A stretch of 64,000 nt of DNA from Stereocaulon alpinum (taxonomy: Eukaryota > Ascomycota > Lecanoromycetes > Lecanorales > Stereocaulaceae), in NCBI GenBank assembly GCA_018257865.1, contig JAEUBA010000007.1, forward strand, positions 1-64,000. Direction: 5' to 3'. The position numbers and the translations under genes were made by a program. A model generated the notes under the pieces. That model did no database searches. It had not been told where the DNA came from and saw nothing but the letters and a program-made list of their open reading frames with translations. Of the stretch, positions 33,770 to 45,830 are shown one piece after another (the first letter of the stretch is position 1; each line of letters begins with the position of its first letter).

Positions 33770-36700
33770 TCAAAATCCTCTGCCAATCCTTGGGGTCAGC
33801 GGTCGTTTCACTGCTCCCTGCGTCGACACACGCTTGACTGCTGAAGCAAGAGGTTTTCTGACCGCTGACCCCATTTCAGTCGACTTCGCTATCCGTTGAA
33901 CTTCCCGCTCCTTATCTTCGGCCATTTTGGTCTCGATCTCCATTTTTCGATTGAACTCATACTCGGTGACTCGCTTTTCGCGAGCTGAGTAGCCTTTCTC
34001 TTTTACAGAGTAGAAGACACCACCAAGTTCGGCAAGCCACTAGGAATGATCTATGTCAGAATGCGTGCTAAAGGAGGAAGTGAAGAAGACTTACGTGTGG
34101 ATCCACAGCGGTGACAGTGGACATGTACTCTTTCGACGTAAGTATAAGCTCGTGATAAACCACATGATCCGGCAGGAAGCCTAGGCCGTATAGCGAGCTA
34201 GTTGGATGGAGTTGGACGGTTACACTAGTCCGTAGGTTGATGTATTCTCCAATACCCTTCACTTTCGCCGCCTGGTGATAATATCCTGAGCATATGCACT
34301 TTCGAATAACGTCCCAGTCAGTACCGCAGCTTGTCAACTCCATCTTCTGTATCTTCATTATATCGTTTAGCTGTTCTCGAATTTCTTTAGCCCGCCGAAC
34401 AGCTTTGGGATGCAGAAAGTGTCGAATGCACCAACCATCCGAGTAGCCGTTCGATTTCCATTGTGTATAAACGTGAAGGAGGGTGAGATGATCTGACTCA
34501 GGCACAAAGAACTTTTCCCGAGCAGCATCGGATTCCTCTTGACGCTCTTTCGGCCGATAGAAGACGCTGGGTACCGAGAGCATGGAGACGATCGTAAGCA
34601 TCTCTTCACTGCAACCGTACTCCACCGAAGTGATTATCAACTTGGCCAGCGAAGGATCCATGGGGAATGCAGTCATCTGCTTGCCCATTGGAGTAAGATC
34701 GCCAATATTATCCAACGCACCAAGGGCCCAAAGATCGAAGAGAGAAGTTGTGATCGTGTCCTGTGGTGGAGGATCCATGAAATCGAAATCTAGAAGGTCT
34801 CTGACGCCCAACGACTTCAGAAGAAGTACAGTGTTTGCTAAATTAGTCCGCTGTATCTCTGGTATAGTCTGAATATAGAATTCGTCTTTGAACGCCGACT
34901 CGGTATATAAGTGATAAGCCTTGCCGGGACCAGTCCTTCCAGCACGTCCAGCCCGTTGAGAAGCATTGGCCTGAGATATTGGGGTGATTTGCAGCGCGTC
35001 CATGCCCATCCGGGGGTTGTAGACCTTGAGCTTGGAGAAACCAGCATCGACCACGTACATGATCCCATCGACCGTCAAACTGGTTTCAGCAATATTAGTA
35101 GCCACGATCACCTTCCGCACACCAGGTGCAGCCTTTTCAAAGATTTTCGCTTGCAGATCCGCCGGCATCTGACTGTAGATTGGAAGTATACTCAGCTTCG
35201 GTGGATCGTTGAGCAGCTTGAGTCGCTCCTCAACAAGCTCGCAGGTGATCTCAATATCTTCCTGACCAGTCATGAAAACAAGGATATCTCCTGCAGGTTG
35301 AGAGACATGAATAGCCAAAACCTGTTTCACTGCACTATCTACGTAATCTTCGCATGGTGTCCGTGAGTATTGTATGTCGACAGGGAATGTACGTCCAGGT
35401 ATGAAGAACTCCGGCGCTCCACCATAAAAGCGAGAGAACCGGTCAGAGTTCATTGTTGCTGAAGTAACTATAAGCTTCAGGTCTCGCCGCCGAGCTAGAA
35501 CTTTCTTGATTAGTCCCATAAGCACATCAGTATTAAGAGCACGTTCGTGGGCTTCGTCCATGATGATACACGAGTACCTGTCCAAGTCGGGCTCATTTAA
35601 TGATTCGCGGAGAAGTACTCCGTCCGTCATATACTTGATGGCCGTCTCCTTGCTGGTACAATCCTCAAAGCGGATGGCATAGCCGACCAAGCCACCAAGC
35701 TTGACTTCCATCTCCTCGCTGACCCGCTTTGCAACACTCATCGCTGCTACTCTTCGGGGCTGCGTGCAGCCTATCAGACCTTTGTTTGCATAGCCATCTT
35801 CAAAAAGGAATTGCGTTAGTTGAGTTGTCTTCCCTGATCCTGTTTGGCCGACCACGATGACAACTTGATTGTCCCGTATTACTCGCAGAAGCTCTTCTCG
35901 TACTGCAAAAGCCGGCAGATATTCTCTTTGTTCTCGTAATGTTTTGCTCTTACTGAAGATACTTTGACCTTCGCTCTTCTTCATATGTTGAGAAAATTTA
36001 TTGCTATTTTTCACATCCTCTTCGCCTGGAGCAGGTGCTGCACTGTCTCCTTCGTCCTCTTTGACCCCCATCAGGTTGCCCAGTGCGGTCCCAACCATAT
36101 TCGTAGCCTCTTGTGCTTGCTTCTGCCTTTCTTTCTGCTGTCGCTTCTCTTTGACTACCTTGCTCCCTTTGCGACTGAATACTGCCATATCACTCTGTGG
36201 ATCCCGGACTGCGGGTACAGGGTCTAGTTGCTTGGTGAAGATCTTCCTGCCGTCGAGAAACGGTGGTTTGATGTCGTGGACTAGCAGATGCACTCTCGTA
36301 GCCTCCTCATCGTCTTCGAAATCATTCTCATGGTCTCGTCGCTGTGCAACACCTGAGGTGAGCATCCGGTTCACCTCCCAGGCGTCTACGTCTCGCTGCT
36401 TTTGGACAGCTCGGGCGCTGACTCGTTTGCCATTCTTCTTTTCCGCCAGAGCGGCTTCCCTTTGCTGATCTGCCCACGATGAGTCGGTACCAAACGGATT
36501 GTGAGATTCGTCGCCAAGTGTATGGCCAAATTCATCTCCAGCGTACCAGTCGCGGTCGAGGGCGTTTGAGTCCTCATCGTTTATGAATGGCTCGGGGCCA
36601 TCGAACTCTCTCTGACGAGGAGTAGAAGGGTACCTCGATGCTCTCGGCGTCGTTTCCCCAGAGACACGGCCATACCCATTCCTTTGTATGTGAGCTTTGC

Positions 36701-36830
36701 CTGGCTCGAAACCTCTCTTAACCAGAGGGGTCTGGGCGGACCGAAAGCTCTTTCCAGTATATGGCTCTGAGGGTTTGACGAACCGATTTGAGTCGAGCTT
36801 GCGCCTTTTCGGGCTGTCGTCGCGCGCCAT
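33770..36830 (-). CDS. PRP16: Pre-mRNA-splicing DEAH-box ATPase Prp16 (DHX38)
   Basis: Prp16 remodels the spliceosome after the first step of splicing. Two exons (36830-34095 and 34039-33770; 55-bp intron) give 1001 residues. Helicase motifs are GQTGSGKT at 328-335, DEAH at 425-428, SAT at 457-459, and a QRAGRAGRTGPG motif VI. The helicase-associated and OB-fold regions follow. The last exon restores the family C-terminus (HWLAELGGVFYSVKEKGYS) and ends in a basic tail. The N-terminal 300 residues are charged and low-complexity, as in homologues. The frame is open a further 45 bp upstream but without an ATG. It is divergent from PWP1. Confidence 0.95.
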
Positions 36831-37049
36831 GATGGGAAGAATACTAGAATCTATCTTGAACGGAGGACACTGCAAAGAGCTTCAGTAAAGCCCAATCGGC
36901 GTTTTCCAACCCCAAACTCCGACATGTCGAAAAGTTTTGCCGGATTTTCCCCGACCCCACTAAGAATTTTCTCAGTCTGAGGAGCTTGAACGTACGACAA
37001 GGAGTAGAATACCGCACAAACTTGGTTCGAGCATCCAACGGAGCAAGTC
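36831..37049. promoter_or_regulatory. Compact divergent promoter, PRP16 / PWP1
   Basis: Only 219 bp separate the two start codons. No specific factor site is claimed. Confidence 0.5.
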
Positions 37050-38736
37050 ATGTCTATGATCACGGCTACTCTTTGGGTACCGCGAGGAGCAGCGGCAGCG
37101 TTCCCCACAAAGTACGATATTGACGATGACGAGCTTGCAAGAATATCTGAGCTCGCAAAACTGCAGCTTGAGGACGCAAAAGACAACCTTGACCATGCAA
37201 CAAGGAACCACCATGACGCAACTGAAACAGAGGACTCAGACATGGAAGATAGTGGCGTGAATCTGCCACAGTCGCAGGCGTATACCTCTCTGCTTCTAAA
37301 TCGCAGCTTTATAGGTCTAACTTCAAAATAGAGATGTAGACGACGATTTAAAGGAGTATGACCTTGAGCACTATGACAGCGACACCAACGTCAGAGATGG
37401 AGAGACCATGGCCATGTTCGGCAATGCTCGATCTCTGGCTTACCACGAGTCAAATGCTGATGACCCATATATCACGATGCAGGAGATTGATGAGGAGGAT
37501 GAGGAGCGGGAAGATCTACAAATTCTAGCAACAGACAACATGTTAGTTGCGGCCAAAGTGGAGGACGAAGTTGCACATCTAGAAATCTATATCTACGAAG
37601 ACGAAGCGGACAACCTATACGTACATCATGACATTATGCTCCCTGCAATACCACTCTGTGTCGAATGGTTAGATTTACCTGTTGGTAAAGACGCTAATGC
37701 AGTCAATCCAGACTCCAGGGCCAACTTTGTGGCTGTGGGCACGTTTGATCCAGATATTGAGATCTGGGATCTTGATACAATAGACTGCATGTATCCAAAT
37801 GCGATTCTAGGTCAAAGTGAAGAAAAGACGAAAGGGGACGCCAATCAAGAGTTGAAGAAAAAAAGGCGAAAGAGGTCCAAGAAAGCCAACGACGACTACC
37901 ATGTTGATGCGGTTCTTTCACTAGCTGCCAACAAACAACATCGAAATCTTTTAGCATCATCCTCGGCGGACAAGACCGTCAAGCTGTGGGACTTGAACAA
38001 TCTGAAATGTGCCAAATCATACTCTTTCCATACAGATAAAGCGTGCTCGATAGCGTGGCACCCTCGAGAATCCACGATGCTCCTGAGTGGGAGCTATGAT
38101 AGGACCGTAGTGGCGGCAGACATGCGAGCTCCTGATGCAAAAGTTCCAAGGTGGGGCGTGGAGAGCGATGTCGAGACGGTGATGTGGGACGCTCATGACC
38201 CAAACTATTTCTATGTTACCACGGAGAATGGCATCATACATAACAACGATATCCGGAACGCGCCATTTACACCTGGAGCATCAAAGGCCGTGTGGAAATT
38301 GCAGGCCCATGATGAGTCCATTTCGTCGTTTGATGTCAATCCAGTCATCCCCGGCTTTTTGGTCACAGGTTCGACAGACAAAGTTGTGAAATTGTGGAAT
38401 GTGCAATCAAGCGGACCTAGCATGGTCGTCTCCCGCAACGTAGAGGTTGGGAAGGTCTTTTCTACTAGATTTGCACCAGATCCTGAAGTCGCTTTTCGAT
38501 TAGCGGTGGCGGGCAGCAAGGGCACGATGCAAGTCTGGGACACTTCTACGAACGCAGCTGTCCGTCGAGCATTCGCAAGCCGCATGGCTCCTGGCAATAG
38601 TGACGTCAAGGAAGAGAGGATTGTGGGAGTTGAAGAAGATAGTAGTGATTCGGAGGAAGAAGGAGGCGTCGAGTCTGCTGCTGCAGACGCTACAGCTGAA
38701 AATGGGTGGGAATCCATGGATGACAACTTGCCATGA
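37050..38736 (+). CDS. PWP1: Periodic tryptophan protein 1 (WD40, ribosome biogenesis)
   Basis: Pwp1 is a nucleolar WD40 protein needed for 60S/25S rRNA processing. Exons 37050-37279 and 37332-38736 give 544 residues. The start MITATLWVPRGAA, the acidic segment with MAMFGNARSLAYHESNADDPYIT, and WD repeats (DKTVKLWDLNNL, WHPRESTMLLSGSYDRTV, VTGSTDKVVKLWNV, GTMQVWDT) match the family. A Lys/Arg stretch at about 267-276 (KKKRRKRSKK) could be a nuclear/nucleolar signal. The C-terminal tail is acidic. Confidence 0.93.
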
Positions 38737-38870
38737 TCTTTCGATGTCATTGAAGAAATGCCTTTGCTGATGAGCTACACGCTTGATCTGTTGCGAATCG
38801 GACCGTTATCTACCGACGTCCTGTGGCTACAAACAGCTCGGATGGAGATGTAGTAATTTCGCAGCTTCGC

Positions 38871-39262
38871 ATGAACATCCGAAACAGCAGTCATCATGCA
38901 AGACCAAGGCTGCTGTTTCAAGAACGTGGTCGGAGGGTTTCGACTGTTAATTCAAAGTGAGACCACAGTCTCTCGTGCCACTCCATCCTTTCGTAGGATC
39001 CGGCACAGCTCCAGGAAATGCGACGAAAGGATTTGGAGACAGACGGAATGTTCGGCGAGTTTACAAGAGCGCTGGCATAAGACTGGATACTGAGAATGAC
39101 TTTGGCATCGGGCGAATCGGTCCTACGGTAATGGGTGCGCCTGGCGAGGCCAGGAATTATTGGTATGAAAAGCAAATGGCTGGCTTGCAGACACTGAAGA
39201 CTGTTCGTCAGGATTGGCTCTTGCCAATCATGAAGGGGTACCTGGCTGAAACAGACTTTTAG
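38871..39262 (+). CDS. Doubtful small protein gene, possibly frameshifted
   Basis: An open stretch from 38957 to a stop at 39262 reads as a plausible 100-residue globular protein (GFGDRRNVRRVYKSAGIRL, then GIGRIGPTVMGAPGE, then NYWYEKQMAGLQTLKTV). It has no ATG at its start. An ATG at 38871 opens a short basic segment (LLFQERGRRVSTVNSK) that stops at 38958 in another frame. Either an unrecognised intron joins them, a base is missing, or neither is real. I do not recognise the protein. It lies 134 bp past the PWP1 stop. Confidence 0.3.
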
Positions 39263-39960
39263 CGGGTTGACTTTGAGCGAACCATCAAGCACCACGCTAT
39301 GTCTATGCAGCTACCGTAAAACACAGGAGACTAAGTGTATGTTTCCGTGACGTATGGTAGAATGTCATCTTTGCACCAATCGCAGAGACTAATGTCCTAC
39401 TAAAAGTGGAGCCCGTCGCTTCATACTACTGGTAATCCATGACCTAGAGATGTGGCCGTACCGCCCTACAGATCGTAGCGTAAAGTATGGGCCGGCTTCG
39501 TGCGCGCCCTGCCCGGAAATCCAGGGGCCCGCGACTTCCCCCTCAACTTCGTGCCTGCAGTCTCTGATTCTCCTCCGTGACTCTCTTTCGCCCTTACTCG
39601 CCGTTCTTTATTCTCTCCTTACACAGCCCGGGGTGTTGTACGCTCCTTCACAACATCACACACACATTCATTCGGAAGCTTTTGATCGGACTGTGTCCGC
39701 AAGCTTAGATCTTGTACCACCTGTTCGCTGCTACGCATCGCAGAACACCTTCATTTTACGGACCATTCAATTTAGACGCCCAAGCATCACCAGACCACTT
39801 CACATCCAAGACCCCACCTTGAAACATTGCCGCCTACCACGATCACTGTGTAAAGATCTATCAGTATAACCTCGAACACTAACAGACATCTAAGCGTCAA
39901 GCCGTTCTATTGACAAATTCAGCTCAACCTACCTACATCAGCATACACCACAAGACTACG
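39263..39960. other. Upstream region of the next gene
   Basis: The stretch from about 39540 to 39960 is C/T-rich with many short pyrimidine tracts, as in fungal promoters and long 5' leaders. No coding exon is claimed. Confidence 0.4.
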
Positions 39961-40695
39961 ATGGAGCTTGCGCGAGCTCTCACCAGCCGTAGGAGGCAGG
40001 TGGCCGACCTCTCTCATCTTCAACCCGGCCGGGCAGCAAGCATGAGGAAGGCAGGCTCCATTAAACGCAGCGCGATCTCTTCACCACTGGAGCTCATCTC
40101 TACTACGAACGTCCTGGCCTATGAGGCACCTAATATCTATGCTTCGGCGTCGTCAGATGAATCAGACAGCTCCTTCACATTCTCTCAATCCTCTCGCGCA
40201 ACCTCTCCAGATACCTCGTCGATCGAGTCTGCTCCCAGTCCTGTCGAGCCGAATCACCTGTCATCCTACTTTCAGTCAGCAACAACACGTGCTTCCAAAG
40301 GTGCCAGTGACTGTGACAGCCCAACGATTCCCCAACGTGCGCCGTCACACACAAAGAAGTCACACCAGGCTTCTGCTCGCAGCCGACGTTCGGCTTCTAA
40401 GTCGACCCTCCCACCCAACGCCCTTCCGAGCCCTTCTACTACGCGTACTAGCATCGACACGTTCTCTAGCAAGCCCGAGCCGGATCATCCTTTCGGCGCC
40501 GAGCTGACTAAAGTCAATGAGCTCGCTGAGGAGATTGGCGCAAGGGACGTTCTAATCTTGGACGACGATGAGCAGTTTTTGATGAGTCGCGGGCTTTGCA
40601 AATTCGGAGCCGAGGACTACGTGGACGAGATTGTGGGCCTGTTTGGAGGCTGCTACAACAACCCTTTCAGCCAGTTCACCGCTGTCTGGATCTAG
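39961..40695 (+). CDS. Uncharacterised fungal protein with disordered N-terminus and short conserved-looking tail
   Basis: A single exon encodes 244 residues from ATG 39961. Residues about 30-185 are Ser/Thr/Pro-rich and likely disordered. The last 60 residues look folded: HPFGAELTKVNELAEEIGAR, then DDDEQFLMSRGLCKFGAEDY. That kind of tail is familiar from unnamed Pezizomycotina proteins, but I can give no family name. No signal peptide or membrane segment is seen. Function is unknown. Confidence 0.65.
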   Translation: MELARALTSRRRQVADLSHLQPGRAASMRKAGSIKRSAISSPLELISTTNVLAYEAPNIYASASSDESDSSFTFSQSSRATSPDTSSIESAPSPVEPNHLSSYFQSATTRASKGASDCDSPTIPQRAPSHTKKSHQASARSRRSASKSTLPPNALPSPSTTRTSIDTFSSKPEPDHPFGAELTKVNELAEEIGARDVLILDDDEQFLMSRGLCKFGAEDYVDEIVGLFGGCYNNPFSQFTAVWI

Positions 40696-41364
40696 GCTCG
40701 AGTACAAGCACCCCTTTAGGGGAGGACATGTCAGGAAAATGAATCGGCTTTTCGTTCTTGTTGATACCTCGTCGTCTACAAATGGCTTTGCCTCTACACT
40801 GCTGGGAACAAGCTGCAGAGGCTACGAAGGGCGTCTGGGTCGGATATGATATGAAGGCTTCAAAGTGATGGCGTCTTTCGGGCTTAGGTCGATTCGATCT
40901 GTACCCTTGTTGAATGTTTCGGACCAACTACTCACACTCCTTATCTGCGATCAATACTTCTAAGAGCGCGATCTGGCAAAGGGAATAGTGTTTAGCTCAG
41001 AGATAGTTTCACAATGTCATGCGCCTATGATCACTTGTGCCCCAATTCGAATAGTGCGAGTGAAACATGAGTCTGATAGCGACTCCAATGGATCTTATTG
41101 TCACGATACCGCCTAAATCATTTGCAATGTATTCTATGTGGGCGAGCTAGGTAGAACCTTGTAAACGCGGAGATGAAGACAAAGGAGAGTGTAGCCGAGA
41201 CAATTGACATACGCCGTTGTCAGCATTATTCCAAGCTTCATACCTCGACGTCAAGGATCTGGCATTCGACAGTGGAACTGACCCTACGTCCAAAACAAAA
41301 CAGGACTTAGTGAGGTCTCTGCCTCTGCAATTCTCTTACCATATGGGGTTCCTTCCTCTGCGTC
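40696..41364. other. Intergenic region, nothing recognised
   Basis: It holds the 3' flank of the previous gene and the promoter of the DUF726 gene. No exon or repeat is seen. Confidence 0.5.
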
Positions 41365-44300
41365 ATGGCCGGTAGTGAGCCACCGCCGGACGAGCCTCCA
41401 ACGGTGGTGCCTCCCTACATCGATGACGATGCTGTACGCAATGGACATGGCAACGACAATACTGCGTCGGCGGCAGCTTCAGGGACACAAGAGGAGAAGG
41501 TTGACGACTTTGGTCTACCTGTGAAGAAAATGCGGATGCGCTCTATTGCCGCAAGCGAATACAATGCATCTTCAGACGACGGAGAGCCACAAGAAACCGG
41601 GCAACAATTCGATACTGCCCCTGGGACACGTTCGCACTCTCCATTGCACAATGATACTGCTCAGGATGCATCGCCTGAAGGGCGTCTTGAAGAAGGACCC
41701 AATACAGCCACGAATTCGCCTCTAGACCTGAACAGGACAGCACTTCCAGATAAGGCACCTATAGCTGCATCCGACGTATCAAACGATTCAGAACTATCCG
41801 AGCGATTGGATGAGCCTCAAAAGCCCCCTACTGAACCGTCAGAGCGGAAGATCAATGAGTCTTCGCCGCTCGAGCAATCTAAAGAACACGCCCAGAAACC
41901 CAAAAACACTGAGGCATCACCAACCGACGTCGTGGATAACCTAGTCAATGGCCGTGATTCCGGCGGAGTTTCGCGGTGGTCACATCAAGCACTTGCCCCT
42001 CAAAAGCCCGAAGAGAACCATGAAGAGGAAGATCAGTGGCAGACTATGCCGGCCTATGCGCCGTACGATATCTACGACGACAACAACAAGCTCGTTGCTA
42101 GAGAAGCCCGGGACGATGAGGAGGAGGCAGATGCTTATACTGGGCTAGGTGGTGCAGGGAAGGGCTATACCAAGGTTCAGCTCGACGAAGATGCACAGTC
42201 AGCTACGAGTATGGATGACAATACGGATTACTTGTTCAAGCGGAAAGGTACCGACGTTGTGGATGAAGAAGAAGACCAGAGGGATCCTCTGGCACAGCTC
42301 AAGGCCACCAAAGATCTGCTCACGGAGGGGCAGAGGATAGCCTACGTGGGCGTCACCCGGTTGGCAATGGCAAAGTTGGTGACAGAGCTTAGTGATGTGG
42401 AGGGGACAAAGAATACCAAGAAGGGGCTGCTGATAGCTGTGGAGTCGATGAAAATGTGGAGTCAGCAAATGATGGTCAGGCTGTACAAGCATATGGAGAT
42501 CGACTCGTCCGAACAAGTCATGATTGAGCAGCTGGCCGAGCATGGCGTGGAACCTGAAGATCTGACCCCTGCTCTGATGCAGAATGCTCGAGTCAAGAAC
42601 CCCATGGCCGAAGATCCAAGCACCGATAAAGGATCCCGAGCTTCACCAAAGCTCAGTGGGGAGGGCCGAGCATCAATGTCTTCTCAGCTGCCAGCTGAAG
42701 AAGAGGAATCTGCGGAGACAGCTTCGCTGCCTCCACACAAGGAGCACGAAGACGACGAGATGCCCGAAGTGCGGACTCCGAACCAGCTAGGAAACTCTCA
42801 AAACATTGATATCGACCTTCGATGGACGGTTCTTTGCGACTTGTTCCTTGTTCTGCTTGCCGACTCGATCTATGACTCGCGCTCGAGGACACTTCTGGAA
42901 CGGGTGGGAGCATCGCTACAAGTCTCCTGGCTAGACATCTGCCGTTTCGAGAAACGAGTTACGGATTCCTTAGAGATGCAAGAGGCAGCTAACAAGGAGA
43001 CTTGGAATGAAGCCGAGCATATGGAGAATCGAAGAAAGCAAGCCTTGAGGCGAAGATATATGATGATGGGGCTGGCCACTGTTGGTGGAAGTCTGGTCAT
43101 TGGTCTTTCAGCAGGTCTTCTTGCTCCAGTCATAGGCGCTGGTCTGGCCGCAGGTTTTTCAACTATCGGTGTAGCTGGCACTAGTGGATTTCTTGCAGGC
43201 GCTGGAGGCACGGCCTTGATCACTTCCGGCGCTGTAATATCTGGAGGCACCATTGCTGTGAGAGCGTCGAATCGAAGAACAGGTGCCGTGCAGACATTCG
43301 AATATCGGCCTCTCCACAACAACAAGCGGGTGAACCTTATCGTGACTATCTCAGGTTGGATGAACGGCAAGATTGATGACGTTCGCTTGCCTTTCAGTAC
43401 TGTTGATCCGATCATGGGCGACATGTACTCCGTCCATTGGGAACCGCAAATGCTGCAAAGTATGGGTGATACCATCAACATTCTGGCTACTGAGGCTCTT
43501 ACTCAAGGGTTACAGCAAGTACTCGGCGCCACAATATTGGTCACTCTCATGGCCGCTCTTCAACTTCCCATCGTCTTATCGAAGCTCTCCTATCTTATTG
43601 ACAATCCCTGGACAGTCTCTATGGGCCGAGCCAATGCGGCCGGTCTCATTTTGGCTGACTCGTTGATTGATCGACATCTTGGCGTCAGGCCTATCACATT
43701 GGTAGGCTTCTCCCTTGGAGCTCGAGTGATCTTCGCGTGCTTGCGGGAGCTGGCGAACAAGGGTGCCTTTGGCGTGGTGCAAAATGTATATCTCTTTGGA
43801 TCGCCGATTGTCGCTAATAAAGAAGATTACCTGCGTGTGAGATCGGTCATTGCGGGAAGATTCGTCAATGGCTATGCGTCCAATGACTGGATTCTTGGTA
43901 TGTTCATGGCTCGTCATGGCCTTCCGAATAAGTAGTATTGACCTTGACTAGGCTACCTATTTCGAGCCACAAGTGGGGGCATCTACCGTGTTGCTGGCCT
44001 TGCCCCTGTCGAGGGGATCAAGGGTCTAGAAAACATTGATGTCACCAAGCTCGTCAACGGCCATATGGCCTACCGCTCAGCAATGCCCAAGCTACTACGT
44101 GAAGTTGGCTGGGAGACTACGAGTGATGAGTTCACTGAAATCGAAGACCCAGATCCAGAGAATCACGAGAAGCGCCAACGCGAACTGATTCGTGAGCTTG
44201 ACGAAGCGCGTAAAGGTGCAGAAGCTAAGCCAGGGAAAAGAAGATTTGGTTTCTTTAAGAGGGGCAAAGTCGTAGAGAAGAAGCGTTGGGAGACATATGA

Positions 44301-45078
44301 TGATAGTGTAAGAAAGGAAGATGAGTGGGGTACAGGCAGCGCGGAAAGTGGTAACCATGTGCTGTTCGATATTGAGGCTATCAAGGCCGAACTACATAGC
44401 GAACAGATTGAGGTCCGGCAGCTGGAGTCTACGTTACCGCCAATGAAGCTCGACATCAATGGAGCTAACAAGGGCGAGGAGAAGGCCCAGCAGAGCCCGT
44501 ACTTGAATTTAAGAGAGACTAAGAGCTATGATGGCAGCATGTCTTTCCGGCTTAGAGACTTGGATACAGCGGCTTCGAAGGCGTCGCTACCCAATGGCCA
44601 CAAAGAGAACCCATTCAACCAAGGTTACGACGAGTACAACCTCTCCGGTGAAGCTCTCAAGTACACAGAAAGTGCAGCGCATAGCACGCTGTCATTCGAG
44701 AGTGTCTCACGATCACCGGGCCTCAACCCACCTGGAAGCGCAGAGCATGGGAAGCTCTCCTTCGAGAGTGTCCCCCGTTCACCAGGTCTGGGTTCTGGGA
44801 GTGCAGATTATGGTAAGCTATCTTTTGAAAGCTCCAGCTTACGCTCTGGTTCTCCTCTCCGCTCTTCGCATAGGCTACCCGAGTCTCCACGATTACCGTC
44901 GCCAGCAAGGGGATCGCCAGGTAGAGAAGCAGTGGACTCACCACCGCCACTTGCAAGGCCGTCACTAAGGTCCTCGGTGACCATGCCTTCCGGTCCCAGT
45001 CTGGAGCACAATGCATGGGCGGACGATCCGGATGATGAAGACTTCGGCAAGGAGCAGGAAGTTAAGATGACGTTCTGA
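41365..45078 (+). CDS. DUF726 / TMCO4-like alpha/beta-hydrolase-fold membrane protein
   Basis: Two exons (41365-43897 and 43952-45078) give 1219 residues. The first 400 residues are acidic and disordered. A hydrophobic Gly/Ala-rich stretch (MMMGLATVGGSLVIGLSAG, continuing to TALITSGAVISGGTIAV) suggests two or more membrane helices. It is followed by the DUF726 hydrolase region, with the nucleophile motif GFSLG in LVGFSLGARVI and a DWILGYLFRAT motif across the splice site. Yeast Mil1 and human TMCO4 belong here; substrate is unknown, with a role in lipid or membrane trafficking inferred for the family. The C-terminus carries three diverged copies of a roughly 21-residue repeat built on LSFES (44680-44860). 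Confidence 0.88.
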
Positions 45079-45259
45079 TGGAGGTACTTGAATATATCTG
45101 TGTGGCATAGCGAGGTGCGATCAGGGCTGATTCTTCATGAGCACTCCGAAGCAAGTTCTTCATACATGGGGGCACTGCTGGGTGTACAACAGACAACAGC
45201 ATCGGAATTGATTTGATGCATGCGGTTACAACGTTCTTTTGAAGCTGACAGTGACACAC
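45079..45259. other. 3' flank of the DUF726 gene
   Basis: Short non-coding stretch before the left copy of the flanking repeat. Confidence 0.4.
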
Positions 45260-45505
45260 TGTTCGATCTTGGGACGGAGCGTTAGGGGATTGTAATCATA
45301 CACTTCAGTATTGACCAGCTTGTAAGCTTTGACGTTTGTGGCATACTCTAAACAAGTAAATGCATAAGGACTGTGTTGCATCAGGATATGCTTCGCTCAA
45401 TGAAGGTAACTCGGCTACAGCTACCCATTTCGAGCCGCTAAGGTACAGGCGCGTCTCGAGTACGCGCTTGTACCTAAAGTACTTCACTGTGCATCTACCT
45501 TACTC
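45260..45505 (+). repeat. Left copy of a ~240-bp direct repeat flanking the GST-dioxygenase gene
   Basis: It starts TGTTCG and aligns along its length with 47504-47735. Shared blocks include ACACTT.AGT.TTGA.CAGC, GATATGCTTC (45385-45394), GGCTACA...CCCATT, GGCGCGT.T.GAG and TAAAGTACTTC (45475-45485). The copies are diverged with small indels. The TG start and length suggest LTRs, but the ends and a target duplication are not clear. Confidence 0.6.
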
Positions 45506-45830
45506 TTCAAAAAGTGTCTTCTTCGTTGGGCCTAGTCGTTCCTGATCGCTACTGCGTCATGGAGGACAATGTCGCAAGATCGAGCCAACCCCCGCTTCTT
45601 CCGATCCAGCACATTCCAAAGCAGAGGCCTGGAACAACCGATTCCATTATCCCGATGCGGGGTCGGTAATGGCACGACGACGAAATGTCTTGCAGATTGA
45701 GCATATACGATGAGCAGGGATCCCACCCGGAGCGTAGTTGTTTGCTTTAAATCTTTCACCATCTCGAATTGTTGGGTTCCTCGCGTCTGAACATTGACAG
45801 GTCTCGACTTCGAATCCACCAAAACTAACC
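45506..45830. promoter_or_regulatory. Upstream region of the fusion gene
   Basis: About 325 bp lie between the left repeat and the start codon. The region should carry the promoter. No clear motif is seen. Confidence 0.4.

Noticed and set aside
36831..36875. Upstream start for PRP16
   Set aside because: It relies on TTG; ATG 36830 gives the expected MARDDSPKRRK start.
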